Shown: positions 19,554 through 31,255, counted from the first letter of the stretch. The stretch is DNA of 64,000 bases from Adiantum capillus-veneris (GCA_014529385.2 CM043967.1:13269501-13333500), one strand, 5' to 3'. Notes: generated from the letters alone by a model not told the origin. Numbers and translations are program-made.

Positions 19554-19924
19554 TAAGTGGCACGGGGTCTTAAATGACCCCGAGCGGTGGGATCGACGGC
19601 TGAGGGTAAGTGGGGGGGATCTCGAGGACGGCGGACAAAAAGTCAACGTGAGCGGGATTGGAAGGCGGGCGGGATTTGAACCCAGGCGGGCGCGGCGAGA
19701 GGCACACGTCCTAACCACGTGCACGCGGACGTTTGGTTGTCCAAGAGGGGAAAACATAAACATATAAAGTAAACGAAAATGCTAAAAAGTAAACATGGAC
19801 ACAAAAAGTAAACATGGACAAGCCGTTTAAAATCGGACAGCACTCCGTGCCTCTGCTTTTGTGCGCATCGTTCCTCGCCGCCGATCCCATGACGGGGTCT
19901 TCATTTAAGACCCCGTGTTACTTA
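19554..19924. mobile_element. Foldback (MITE-like) element with ~45 bp inverted ends
   Basis: The left end TAAGTGGCACGGGGTCTTAA pairs with the right end (reverse complement TAAGTAACACGGGGTCTTAA). The similarity continues inwards through a TGGGATCG(A/G)CGG block. If the ends are AGTRRCACGGGG, the element (19556-19922) is flanked by TA on both sides, which fits but does not prove a Tc1/mariner-type target. It encodes nothing. Confidence 0.6.
19655..19735 (-). ncRNA. tRNA-like sequence with RNA polymerase III A and B boxes (SINE-like)
   Basis: The minus strand carries an A box-like TGGTTAGGACG (about 19707-19717) and a B box GGTTCAAATCC (19672-19682). A D-arm can form (CACG stem, TGGTTAGGA loop, CGTG). 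The T-arm is partly paired, but anticodon and acceptor stems are not, so this is not a working tRNA gene. It looks like the head of a tRNA-derived SINE lying inside the foldback element. Confidence 0.55.
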
Positions 19925-19927
19925 CTC

Positions 19928-19929
<2 letters not shown>

Positions 19930-19975
<46 letters not shown>
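19930..19975 (+). repeat. (GA)n microsatellite
   Basis: About 23 uninterrupted units just outside the right end of the foldback element. Confidence 0.98.
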
Positions 19976-19977
<2 letters not shown>

Positions 19978-22523
19978 CATCCACTGATCTGCACGCTTCC
20001 AAGTGATTTATGGAATATTGTTATTTTGGGGAGCTGCTCTTCTGTGGTACGTGCACATGTCGAGAGAGTATTCTCGAGGGCTTTTTGTAGTGCTTGTCGC
20101 TTGGACACTATACTAGCCGTAGTGACTCTTGCTTGTTGGAACTCTTTTCCTCCTTCTTGTCACCAAGCTCCTCAATCTCTATCCCTTTCTTATGTTGCTT
20201 GTTGATTATCGTAATGTGAGGTCAGCCTATGCAAAGTCAATTGCCTTTATTTAATTTTGCCTTTCTCGATTAGAAAACAGGCGCAAGAAGCAACGTAAGT
20301 AGGTATGCCTCTTCCTCACGAACCTTTTGGTAGTCTTTTGTGTGTATTTGTGCACATTGTACACATTCCATTGCGCTTTTTGCTTGATTGTCTATTTTAA
20401 TGTGTTCTATTTTTGGCCTGCGAGTATGATCGTGCCCACCTGCCTGTTGTATGCGCATCTTCTACACATTGAAGGTCAACCACATGAGTGACCATCGGAT
20501 ATAGCAGGTGATGGAGATTGTTTGCACGGACTCCCTCATTCCCACCATGTGCAGCAGCCTTGACCAGCTTCATTGTGTTCGTTAGACCTAATAGCTGATT
20601 ATTGTGTTGCACAAAAGTTGTTTGCAGGTAGACCTAGTCAACAAGTACTACCCGACATAATCTTCAATGATCATTTTCACTATGTGTAGCTCCATAACTT
20701 TGCAAGATTTGAGTTGATGCTAGTAGACTACCTTTATGAAGATACAAGGAAAGGTGGGTTCTTGCTCATTTGTACTCATAAGCCAATTTTATATATTTAA
20801 TGAAAGTCAACATTATATGTTTTTCTGTAGATTTTGAATGTACTCATTATTTAAATTGGGGAATATACACTGGTGATGTCATCTCTCTAGCTCTCGTTGC
20901 TTTTTGGCATTTGCTTCTTTTGTTTTAGTATATGCTATTGGCAAAACAAGAACAAAGGGCACCACTATAGCAATGTCTCCCAATAACGCCCAAGACACAA
21001 AATCAACACGACAAACTGTATCAAAAGGACTCCCACAAAACCACAACTCAAAGGCAAGTGATCCAGCGTCTAAAGATCATGTTTTATGAGTACTTGGATT
21101 CTTCAGAGGAACTACAATCTTGTGTAAGGAGTTCAAAAAAGTCAACTCATGCCTCAAAATGTGTGTCCCTAGTGGTGGGGGCCTAGTGCCCCCATTAGTG
21201 CACTCTCCAAGTCAAAATTTTATCTTGACCCGGTGCGAGTTTGGAAGGAGGGTATCACACACCAATTCTTGCTTCATTTGACAATATGGAAAGAAACCCC
21301 CCTTATTTTTAAGTTAACTTTCATTAAGGGGTTTTGGCAAATCTATAGGGGTAAAATATGATGTGGGGAACTATCATGCAATTAAAGAAGGGTGGAAAAA
21401 TCAAGGTACTGCCTTACATTAGTCCATGATCCCAGTATCTTGACTCAAGTCCCACATGGTGAGAGATATTAGAAAGCCTTTTGCAAGTTTACCACCTTCC
21501 CCACCTCTTCCACCTCCCCAACTCCCTCACCACCCCACTCTAAGTACTAACTGCCATAATCCCGCCTATACTCTCTCTCATGGAACACCTTTAGATTTAT
21601 ATGAAGGTGGTGGTCTTTGATCCCGAGGCCTTCAACTTACAATACTTCCTCATTGGGCCGTACTATGCTAACCAATCCTACATGGACCTTCCCACTCAAG
21701 TTATGGGCATTAGGTGTGTTTTTTCTTTGATTTGTGTATAGCATATAGTGGACATTGATAACAAGTGCCCCACTTATAAGACACGTGCAGTCTATGAGTT
21801 AAGTATTAACTTTTCCTTGTCTCATAAGGAACGCAAGTATCATTTGTGGAGCATTCGATATTATTCACACAAATTCTCTTAGAAGTATTCCATTGTAATT
21901 GCCAACCAAAATGGAAAGTATCTTTTGTTTGGAGAATTCATTTATTGTACTTGTAATAATGTGATGATGCATGCTCCCTATATTGAAAGCTACCTACACA
22001 CATATATTGGTGCTACTTGGAAGCACCTCATCTCACCAATCAACTACCTTCAATTTCATTACCCTTATCCAACGTCTATTGCATGAGTGGTTATCTTCAT
22101 CTCATTTTGTGATACTCAATCTCTCCTCGATCAAATAGTAATACACTCCACCTTGAAATAGATACTTGTGCTACTAAAATGGCCCTCATCCTTTGGCTTA
22201 GGTACTATCTTTTGCACCTATTTTGGGTTTACATATTGGTTTTCTCTCTATTGAAACTTACATACTTACCCTTCAAAAATTATTTTATTGTTTGTTATTG
22301 TAGGATTTTTCTCTCTCTCTTTTTCTCTAGGGTGAAAGAGTGAGTGTGTACGAATGCGTGTGTGCTCAGTGTGTGTCCTTCATCAATCAAGCAGGCGATT
22401 GTGTTCCGGAATCTGTAGTTATACCAAAATATTTTAGTAGGGTTCAGTTTACATCTCTGTAACTATGGTCTTTCGTGCTGACCCTGGTTGTGATACCTTT
22501 ATGCCGTAAGTAGAGATGGTCCT
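19976..22523. other. No supported gene
   Basis: Only short broken frames occur. A plus-strand stretch at about 21600-21710 (VVVFDPEAFNLQYFLIGPYY) reads like old coding DNA but has no recognised family. A short palindrome (GGGGGCCTAGTGCCCCCA) lies at about 21177-21194. Confidence 0.3.
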
Positions 22524-23046
22524 AGCCCCAAGCTTGAACCATTTTGAGTTGACGCATGAATGGTTGTCCCAAAATAACTTCAAAGTTGTTGCCTTTTCCA
22601 AAGTCAACCACAACAAAAGTGTGTCTCTACTCTATTCCAAAAGAGGATACAATAACTTGTTCCAACATTCCTAAGGGTCTCTCCACATATCCGTCTACTA
22701 GTTGCAACTTCATGCGTGTTTTCCTAAGAGTCGATATTCCCCATTTCTCCCAGATTTCCTTTGTTTTAATGGCTATTCCCGTCCCACTGTCAAGTATTGC
22801 TATCATCTTTACTCCCTTGTACTCTAGCAATAAGGTGGTGTTCCCTTGTTCTCCCTCGTAATAATCACCCACCTTATTCACTGGTACATGTTCTCCTTTG
22901 AGTTTTTCTAGTTGATTTGTTTCTACAATTTTCTCTACAAGTTTGTCCTTCGAATGGATTTCAGCCCCATTTTTTCCAGGTTTCTTCTCATTTGTTCCCA
23001 CAAATGTGGTCTGATTGTCAAAAGTTTGACAGCAATAATCTTGCAT
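22524..23046 (-). pseudogene. H2 retroviral-type aspartic protease domain
   Basis: From the ATG at 23046 the frame passes a VPVNKVGDYYEGEQGN motif and the protease active site MIAILDSGTG (Asp near residue 86), then KEIWEKWG and LQLVDGYVERPLG. One in-frame TAG near 22624 interrupts it. The same frame then continues to the conserved protease end ILGQPFMRQLKMV at about 22530. H1 (62053-62570) and G (55870-56305) carry the same architecture. No polymerase follows. The domain would mature Gag. Its DSG triad is intact, unlike the two relatives. Confidence 0.85.
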
Positions 23047-23134
23047 CTTATAGGGGACGACATCACATCATGCAAACTTTTTGTGTCCGCCTCACTTCAG
23101 ATTTTGTCTCATGCTCCCCTACAAAGGAAGGTAA

Positions 23135-23263
23135 TGTTGGGGATAAAGGCCATCGGGCCAATATCATCACATGCCAACCGCTCCACTAACCCTAATCTCA
23201 TTCTTTCTTATTGATAATATAGATCAATAAGGAGCTCACATATAGTGTGAGAAGAAGCTCCAC

Positions 23264-23346
<83 letters not shown>

Positions 23347-23391
23347 ATCTCTCAGCCTTTGCATCCCTTCCACGTTGTGCACTCATCAGTA
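23135..23391 (+). mobile_element. Solo LTR (257 bp) inserted in H2
   Basis: It begins TGTTGGGGATAAAGGCC and ends CATCAGTA, flanked by a perfect GGTAA duplication (23130-23134 and 23392-23396). Removing it restores collinearity of H2 with H1 near 61885. The usual terminal CA is TA. It contains a (CT)n tract of about 75 bases (23269-23343). The start resembles the C1 LTR, but the orientation cannot be confirmed. Confidence 0.8.
23269..23343 (+). repeat. (CT)n microsatellite
   Basis: About 37 CT units inside the solo LTR. Confidence 0.98.
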
Positions 23392-26300
23392 GGTAAAGTC
23401 CTTATGGTCGTTGTTTTACTCTCCATGGATACTTTCATCCCTAGATCTCTGTACAATGACTATATATCCCCATGATAAATCTCCTAATCCATTCTATCAT
23501 CGGGATTGATGCAGACACCCAAATGGCACTTTTATCTTTTTGGTTTTTGATTGTTTCCCATAACGATTGTGGTCAAGGCTCATCCACTTCAGGAATTGGC
23601 AGCATCTCAAGAGGTTTGGCCTCATTCGTTGTGTTTGCAATAACCCTCGTATCCAATGGTCCTTCTTTTTCTACTATTGTTGGCTTGTTCGTGTTGTCTC
23701 GATTCTCCACACAGTGTTGGAGTAGATGATCTCTTCCACAACCATCACTGAATCCAAATATCTTGATTCATTGACCCATGTTGTTTTCCTTGAGAGCGGT
23801 TGTGTTTCCCTTTTCTGGCACGTGCACTACTTGCTCAGGGGTTTTCAATGTTTCTCATTGCATTAGAGCTTGAGCCGTCTATAAGTCTTTTGCGCGTTTC
23901 CATTTGTTTGGTTTCTTTTTCAGGATGTGGGTAGGCAAACAATTTTTGTTCTAATGTTTAATTGCCCTCAACCTCACTTCGTAGGCTTGTAACATAGAAT
24001 CTAAATGCTTGTTCACCTTTTCAACTAAGATTGATCCACCTAATACAGGCTTTGAATCTTCCGCTTCTTTGGCATTTTCTATGCTCTCCCGTTCACGTCT
24101 GAGGTGCTCCTTTGTCTGGTTTAATTCAGTCTCCAAGGCTGCATTTTCCTTCGCTTTCATTCTGTCTCATTTTTCTTTCTACAATTTTCGTTGAGTCCTC
24201 ATTGACCCACTTTCAAATTTGGTTTTTTCTGGAGGTTTTAACTCATCCACCACTGATTTATTTTTAGTTGCTTCTTGAGCTGAGCTCTAGTCATCACTTT
24301 GAATGGAAATGTCAGCTCTGACTCTAATCTGCTCGAACAAGGGAAAACTTCAATGACGTTTACAATCGCTTTTCCAATGTTGTCTGGATTTTTTGCACAG
24401 TGATGGAGTAGGTGATCCTAGCCACAACCATCACAGAATCCAAAGTTTTTTTTCGTTGACACTTGTGTGGACAAACCTCGTGCCCAATGGTCACCCCCAT
24501 ATTCATTGCATGGACCTTTCGGGTGGGCAGCTGGTGGCGCTCCATTGGCTATCCTGTCCTAGACAGATATCCTCTAGGCTTGTAATTTTGGTTTGTTATG
24601 AACATGAGCATATTTTCATCCATCGTGAATCGGTTTCTAACTATTTGAGCAACATATGAAGATTTTGTAGCTCTGTCGGTGCTGACCCAAAATGGACTAT
24701 CTTGAGTAGCATATGCTACACCCTCAAGTTCTCGCACATGGGTTTATGCGGGTTCATCGTAATAAACAATTGGTGGCATCATTGGTTGGCTCATGAGTGG
24801 TTCGGCCGACTATGCGTATCGAATAATAGTTCAATTCTCATGAGGCAAAGGTGGTTGTTGGCCCAACATTGGTTACAGTTTGTCTCCTCCTTGTAGTGCC
24901 TTATTGGGTCCAATTTGGTACCTCAGAGGTGGTGCAGTTGTTGCACCGCCGGAGGTCCATATGGCCTTTCCCTCACATAATTCCGGTTATAAAAGCACTC
25001 ATTTGTATCATGATTGGTGTATTTTAGCTCAATGGCACACCACTTCAACACTCTTGGAGCATTGACCGCCTATGGCTGTTGCGGTCTCAAATTGGGATTT
25101 TGTCTGTATGTTTGGTTCATTCGTCGGATTACTTCTTCGACCACTTTGATCCATGTTTTGGGTGATTGTAGGAGCACTATGTTTTGTAGTTGACTAATTG
25201 GTTGTAAAAGAGACACTACTGGTGTTTGTATCTATGTCCTTGGTTGCCTCTCCGTACATCTTACAATTGCTAACTAAATACAACATGCTTCTCTAGTGAC
25301 TTGTTTGGATGTGGTGCATGCCTTCAAGTGTAAGTCCGTTTTTAGAGTTTTTTTTCTCAAGCCCTCTATGAAGAGAAGTGATAAGCGATCATCTTGCGGT
25401 GACTCTCGCATTGGACATCTTTCAATGTTTTGTCTGAAGCGAAGCAAAGCTTCCTTCACTTTTTCATTCTCCTTCTGCTTAAAAGAATAGATCTAGGAAA
25501 TAGTGTTGTGCTTGATCCCTCGTTTGGAGGATTCCTTGGCAAAATCTCGCAAGGGTTGATCGATATTCAAGAAATCTTGGCTATTCAGTGTGACTGAAAC
25601 CAAGTCAACATCGTTCCTTCCAATGTCAATCCAAATCCTTCGTACTACGTATGGAAATTCTCGACTTGTTCCGCTTTCAAGACTTACTTAAATGTGGAAA
25701 CATGTGCGTATGGATCTCCCGATCCGATGTACTTCTTAAGCACACACTTTGCCACTTGAGAAGGTCACATCCTTCATGTTTTTGCTACCATTCTCATCAT
25801 TTTAGGCTCTCCTACCATGACATCTCTCATCTCATATCCACTAATAGGGGCTCTGGAGGGAGTTCGTTTGGTTACTCTCTCCTCAGGTCGTATGTCTCTA
25901 CCCTCGATTCTAGTATCAGGCACTCTTGTGCTGAAAATAATGTCTAGAATATCATTACCTCGATGCATGGATATAGGAACCCTTAAACTCAAAGATCCCA
26001 TTGCTCTTGGATCAAATAAATGTGGTTGACTCGGGTTCTTAGCGAACTCACTCTTGTAGTTTTTAGTCTTGTTGTTTCAAAGACAGTTGGTCTATGCGTG
26101 TTGGGGGTGACATAGTATTGGTGGATTGGTCTCCCAAAGTATGTATATCCCTCAAGCTCTTTGTGGTGTACAACGGAGTATCTCCAACCATACTTGTCTA
26201 GCATGATCGCCTCAACATCTCTCTCCACTTTGTACGTGAACATATACAAGCATTTCTGCTCTATCAATGTGTAATTGAGCATTTGTTCTTTGTTATTGTA

Positions 26301-26890
26301 CTTATATAAACCCACATGCGTGTTGTCTGTGTTGAGGAGAGTAGCCACATTCACTCGCTTAAGATTTTCACTAGGGATGTCTAGCTTTGGAGGCTTCTCT
26401 TTAGGCTCGATGTTGACACCTTTTCCTTTGTGCCTATCAATCTCCACTTGACCACAATAAAGGGATTGTGCACCACTAAATATATGTTTCCTTACTTGTC
26501 AAAGTATCAATTGCCACTATAATCTGCAGGCACTATGAGCTTGAGTTCAGTAGGTCCTCTTCTAGTTCACACAATAACGATCCATACCATCTTTGTAGAT
26601 ATGAGCACCATGTTCATTTTCAACTTGTACTATAAGTGAAAAGGTTTCGGTTTCGGTGTTGTTTGTGATGGTCTTGCTCCCATTCTTGTTTCCTCCTTGA
26701 AACTCACACTTTTGGATCCCTCATCTGTATATGTATAAGATCTCTTTAAGGAAGTATCAAAAAGACTTTCCTTCAAAATTGGCTCTAAGGTCAGTAAAGT
26801 TCTTTGATTGACACTTCCTTTTGTCGATTGGTCTCTAACAACAAGAAATCTATTTTGATATAACTTGCTTGACCGCAAATACATCAAGAA

Positions 26891-27136
26891 AATTACGCTT
26901 GCAAAACCTTGACCTGTTACCTTTTATGGTGCATCCAATCTTCCAACCAATAGAAAATTGAGTTGCAAACTCTGATTTCCACAACATGTACAAAAATCAC
27001 TTAGTGGCTATAGGTTTACAGACGCTCAGTTAGTCAAAATCTACTCGAATCAAAATTTTTATCACACTTTTGACACAAATTCCTATTTTGCTTGCAATTC
27101 GCGCAAATCAAATCCAAAATGACTTTTGAAAAGACT
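26891..27136. other. No feature seen
   Basis: AT-rich DNA between the H2 gag remnant and the D1 LTR with no open frame or repeat. Confidence 0.4.
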
Positions 27137-27318
27137 TATTGGAATTAGGGTACACAACAAAAATTTTATTACTTAGTGTACAATGGAAAGATAAGATAGC
27201 CCTAGAGTGATGGGCGTATATACAATGCACGAAGGAAAAAACCTCCTAGTGAGGGAAAAAATGCCTCGACGGTCCTAAGTGTGTTCACACACATCACTAC
27301 CACATGTATATGGTAACA
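27137..27318 (-). repeat. D1 3' LTR (182 bp)
   Basis: It aligns with the D2 LTRs (35566-35779, 48656-48882) but lacks about 30-45 bases near the LTR end. On the minus strand it begins TGTTACCATATACATGTGG. Its other terminus has TA in place of TG on the plus strand. Confidence 0.85.
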
Positions 27319-27331
27319 AATCCCCATTGGA
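27319..27331 (-). promoter_or_regulatory. D1 polypurine tract (weak)
   Basis: The minus strand reads CCAATGGGGATT before the LTR. D2 has CCAGGGGAGATT at the same place. Confidence 0.6.
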
Positions 27332-27349
27332 GTGATGCGGTGAATGAGA

Positions 27350-28090
27350 TGTTAAGTATGGAGCCTGATTTACCCTTGTAATTTTCTCTGGTAAAAGTGC
27401 ACATTTGTAAGGCCCCCACTATGAGGAGAAGCCATCGTGCGTGAAGGAAAATCACTCGCCGGAAACCAAAATTTTCACGCCCAGAAATCAGGGGCAATTT
27501 TCCTCTCACCAGAATATTCCTTTTTGCCGAAATATTATGGCCGGACGGCGGTCGAAAAGTGGTCGAAAAACAACCGGTCGGTTGGCCGGTAGTCAATGGC
27601 CGGTGGTCGAAAGTCAATGGCCGGTGGGGCCGGTGGCCGAATTCAAAAGCGGACTTGTCTTCTCACCGGCGGCCACACATGGGCGGATTGAAGAGTCCGA
27701 TTTGGACTTATCTACACAAGGGCGGCGACACATGGCTGCCTCTCATGAGAGAGGGCAGCCCTTTTGGCCTATAAAAGGAGACCATTTCTACACACATTTC
27801 ATAGTGTGAAGTTGATGCAACAAGGTGAGTGTGAGGTGGTGAGAGTGAAGCAAGGCGGGAGCTCCATTAAGGGTATAATCCCTTTGTAAACTACTTCTTG
27901 TTTTGAAGTACTAAATCCATTGAGTGGCTGCTTTCCCGTGGACGTAGCCCACATTGGGTGAACCACGTATATCGTGTGTACTCTCTCTCTCTCTCTCTCT
28001 CTACTCTATAATCTCTTGTGTGTGAAATCTATCTCTCTCCATTAAGTAACCTACTCGAATATCTATTTAGCTACGTCATATTTCCTGACA
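27350..28090 (+). mobile_element. Solo LTR (741 bp) inserted in D1
   Basis: It starts TGTTAAGTATGGAGCC and ends ATTTCCTGACA, flanked by a perfect TGAGA duplication (27345-27349 and 28091-28095). D2 shows the uninterrupted target at about 35800-35815. It contains TATAAAAG at about 27771, a CT tract (27980-28003), and the sequence CCCGTGGACGTAGCCCACATTG, which is typical of plant copia LTR ends. It has no partner LTR nearby. The related element is not present elsewhere in the window. Confidence 0.92.
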
Positions 28091-28095
28091 TGAGA

Positions 28096-28620
28096 GCTGT
28101 CACATAGAGTATAGGGAAGTGCCATGCCTTGAGGACATGATCAGTCCACAAAGGGGAGTAAGCCCAAAGCTTGCGGAAAGCTTCAAACTTCTCACAAGAA
28201 AATGCCTTTGTGAAAAGATCTGCAAGGTTGTCATGTGTTGGCACGTTGATCTCTCCTGATGAGAGCCTCTTTTTGACATAGTGGTTAATGCACCTCAATT
28301 TTCTTTGTGTGAGCATGAAAAACTGGGCTCCTTGCAATTGCCAATGTGCTCTGACTGTCAATGTAGATAGTGTTGGCAGTGTCCTGTCCAACACCCAAAT
28401 CAACCATAAAGCTAGCCATACACACTCAATCGTGGCTGTGAAGACTGCCCTGTACTCAGCCTCACAACTGAAAGTGGCCACAGTAGGTTGCTTCTTGCTC
28501 AACCATGATATGTATGAACTATTGAGCATGAAACAAAAACCACTTGTGGACACTCATATGTCAAAACAACCAGCCCAATCTGAGTCCAAAAAAACATGTA
28601 AATCTAGCAGTAATGATTAC
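28096..28620 (-). pseudogene. D1 RNase H domain
   Basis: The copia RNase H pattern is clear: STSGFCFMLNSSYISWLSKKQ, SCEAEYRA, then NLADLFTKAF and KLWAYSPLWTDHV. A frame change occurs in the middle (around 28390) compared with D2. It would remove RNA from cDNA hybrids. Confidence 0.85.
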
Positions 28621-28639
28621 CCCTTCTTGGGATAAAACA

Positions 28640-29575
28640 AGCCAAGATGTAAAGTGCCACTCAAGTAGCAAAAAATTCTCCTGACATTTTGCCAAGCTTA
28701 GACCCTAGGCTATGCATGAATCTGCTAACCTGTGAGACTGCAAACTGAATATACGGCCTTATATTGCATACATAAATAAGGCATTTAACGACAGTTTGGT
28801 AAAGTGTGACATCGGCAGGATCACCAGCATCATGAAGGCTCAACTTCAAACCTATTTCCATGGGAATAGCAATAGGTTTGCAGTCCTCAAGTCCAACTTA
28901 TATAGCAATGTCTCTATGGAACTTGTTTCACACAAGGCAATACCACCATCACGCTGTTCAAATTGTATGCCCAAGTAATGATGCAACAACCCCAAATCTT
29001 TCATCTTGAAAGTAGCATTCAAATCAGCCTTAAAGTCAACAATACGTATCTCATTGGGTCCAATGATCAACAAATCATCCACGTATAGAACAACAATGAG
29101 AAGTACATCACCCTCACACTTTACATACAAAGTGCTTTTTGTCGGACTGTTACAAAAGCCTCATTTAACCAATTGAGTATCAACTTTCTCATACCAAGAA
29201 TGAGGAGACTGCTTCAACCCATACAAAGCTTTCTTACATTTGCACACATTATCCTCTTGTCCTTTCTTGACAAAACCGCGAGGCTGCGTTACATAAACTT
29301 CCTCAAATATGTCACCATTCAAGAAATTTGTAACAATGTCTGACTGATGTACATCCCAACCAAAATGAGCTGCCAATTCACATAGAAAACGCACATGAAT
29401 CATACGACAATTGGGAGCAAAAGTCTCTTCTTCATAATTTATGCCTTTTTCCTGTGCAACACTCTTTTCAACAAGTCGAGCCTGATAGCGATCAATCTCA
29501 CCATCCGGCTTGTGTTTCAACTTGTAAACCCACTTCGTACTGATGGCCATTTTGCTAGGAGGAAAATCATTAAAC
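28640..29575 (-). pseudogene. D1 reverse transcriptase domain
   Basis: Three broken frames hold STKWVYKLKHKPDGEIDRYQ, QSDIVTNFLNGDIFEEVYVT, KKALYGLKQSPHSWYEKV, the catalytic VLYVDDLLIIGPN (near 29085), and KDLGLLHHYLGIQF. These are copia reverse transcriptase signatures. Stops at 29131-29160 and near 28860 inactivate it. The N-terminus is cut off at the LINE junction. Confidence 0.88.
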
Positions 29576-31255
29576 GGACGAAAGATTTTACACATGAGTG
29601 CATGTGTGATATGTTCAACCTTGCACTTCAACATTGTATGCCTTATGATTGGAGAACTGATTGAGTCAAGCTTTTGCATAAAGGAGAGGATGTAAAGGAT
29701 GTAAATAACTATTGGACTGTAATGATTAGGTCTCTTATGGAAAAATTGTTTGGATGCATGATGGAGATAAAACTGAGTGATTGGGATGAAGAGAATGGCA
29801 AGCATGCAAAAAGACAAGCGGGTTTTCATCAACACCATAGCACCATTGATCATCTTGTCACTCTTTGTGTTCTCATGGAGAAAAGTTGGTTGAAACGGAA
29901 GCGATTGTATTGTTACTTTGTGGACTTCAAACAAAGCCTTTGATATGATTCCATGTAACAATTTGTGGAGAAGGATGGAAGAACTCCAACTTCCAAGTGA
30001 GTTTATGCTTGAGGTTTCTCAAATTTATGAGGGTGATGTGTCAATTGCGCATGGAAAGAGGAATTTCAGATACTTTTGTAAGCACTATTGGGGTTAAACA
30101 AGGATGTTCGTTGTCACCAACTCTCTTTGGTCTATGCATTGATCAATTGGAACAAAATATTACTTGACTTTATGAAAGAAGAAGGCATTGAAGAGGTCAC
30201 AATTTTCAATGTGGTAATCATGTTTTTGTTGTATGCGGATGATGTAGTGCTTTAGAGGATGCACAAAAGCTTATGGTTGTCTTTGAGAACTTTTGCTTGC
30301 ATTGTGGGCTGATTGTGATTGAATGCAAAACAAAGGTTATGATTGTGAAAACCAACCATAAGGGAAGCCATGCATTGTGTACAACAATGAGACACTTGAA
30401 GATGTTGAAAGATTTAAGTACCTTGGCGTTGAGGTTCTGGCCAATCACAAGTGGCATGAATGTCTATGCATCGCTTGGAAGCCAAAGAGAGAGCGTACTA
30501 TGCATTTGAGAACATGGTAATGCGGGAAACATCAATTGTTGGGTTCTCAAGAAGTACTTTTTTGACACATTGGTGATGTTGGTTCTTCTTTATGGAGTTG
30601 AAGTGTGGGGGCGGGAGCATCTCAAAGTCTACGTGGAAAGATTTTGAGAATGTCCAAAAACATTTTCTTCTAAACTTTCTCCAACTTAAGACACAAACAC
30701 CATATATGCTCTTACTTCTTGAGTCTTGATCTCTTCCAATTTAGGTAATGAGCATGGAAAGGGTTGTGGACTACACGATAAAGCTGTGTTAATACCCTCA
30801 CATTGACTTCTTACAATTGTATGGGAAGCAAGCAAAAAGGTTCAAAAGGCGCATAAAAGCAAGATCGTGAGCATGCAATGGATGCAAGACATAAAGAAAC
30901 AATTTGGGAGATGGGATGTAGTACACTTGCTACATGATGCCTGAGTAGAATCCCAAGTGAATGAAGCTTTTCTACAACACCAATGTATTACGGCTTGGGA
31001 GGATCCTATGGGCCATGCTTCATACATTACACCACCGACATTGCCCCCAACTACAAAACTATTTGCTGAAAGAGGAAACCGTACTCACTCTTACATGCTT
31101 GAGCCCATCCCCTTGTCAGCGATATGCACTATCGGAGCCATTTAGCTTAGCTCCCACTCCCTTTGATGCGAGACAAGGTGTTGGGGCAATGGAGAAGTGT
31201 CAAATCAATTGTTCACATTATTAAACTGCAACTTTGAGAGTTTGAGTACCACACA
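29576..31255 (+). pseudogene. LINE (non-LTR retrotransposon) ORF2 reverse transcriptase, 5'-truncated
   Basis: The plus strand reads HECMCDMFNLALQH and NNYWTVMIRSLMEKLFGC, then QAGFHQHHSTIDHLVTL, LYCYFVDFKQ, GVKQGCSLSPTLFGLCIDQLE, the catalytic LLYADDVVL (about 30231-30243), KYLGVEVLANHKWHE, and ILKKYFFDTLVMLVLLYGVE. A C-terminal Cys motif region lies near 31210-31250. This is plant LINE ORF2 order. Stops and frameshifts are scattered throughout. No endonuclease and no clear poly(A) tail are seen. Confidence 0.88.

Larger units (their letters stand above)
23047..26890 (-). pseudogene. H2 gag-like region with zinc knuckles, heavily broken
   Basis: Minus-strand coding fragments run from right to left: an unknown N-terminal part (25989-26447, MEIDRHKGKGVNIEPKEK), a retrotransposon gag core (25274-25459, RFRQNIERCPMRESPQDD), a knuckle-like C-D-G-C..H..C interrupted by a stop at about 24370-24440, a coiled-coil segment (23951-24160) with GGSILVEKVNKHLD that matches H1 at 61290, and a second knuckle near 23700-23750. 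Many stops and frame changes exist. A solo LTR at 23135-23391 splits the last part. Confidence 0.75.
27137..29575 (-). mobile_element. D1: decayed copia element, 3' half (family D)
   Basis: Order on the minus strand: reverse transcriptase (about 29575-28620), RNase H (28553-28096), polypurine tract, and 3' LTR (27318-27137). It is closely similar to D2. A solo LTR (27350-28090) splits the short stretch between RNase H and the tract. The 5' half is missing: at about 29575 similarity to D2 stops and LINE sequence begins. Confidence 0.88.

Noticed and set aside
19655-19735. Functional tRNA gene
   Set aside because: The acceptor and anticodon stems do not pair; only the D-arm and polymerase III boxes are tRNA-like.
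21177-21194. Short palindrome as a terminator or origin
   Set aside because: No accompanying gene or known element; a short palindrome alone is not enough.
22556-22861. Plus-strand frame of 101 codons
   Set aside because: It is the antisense of the H2 protease, which has clear motifs on the minus strand.
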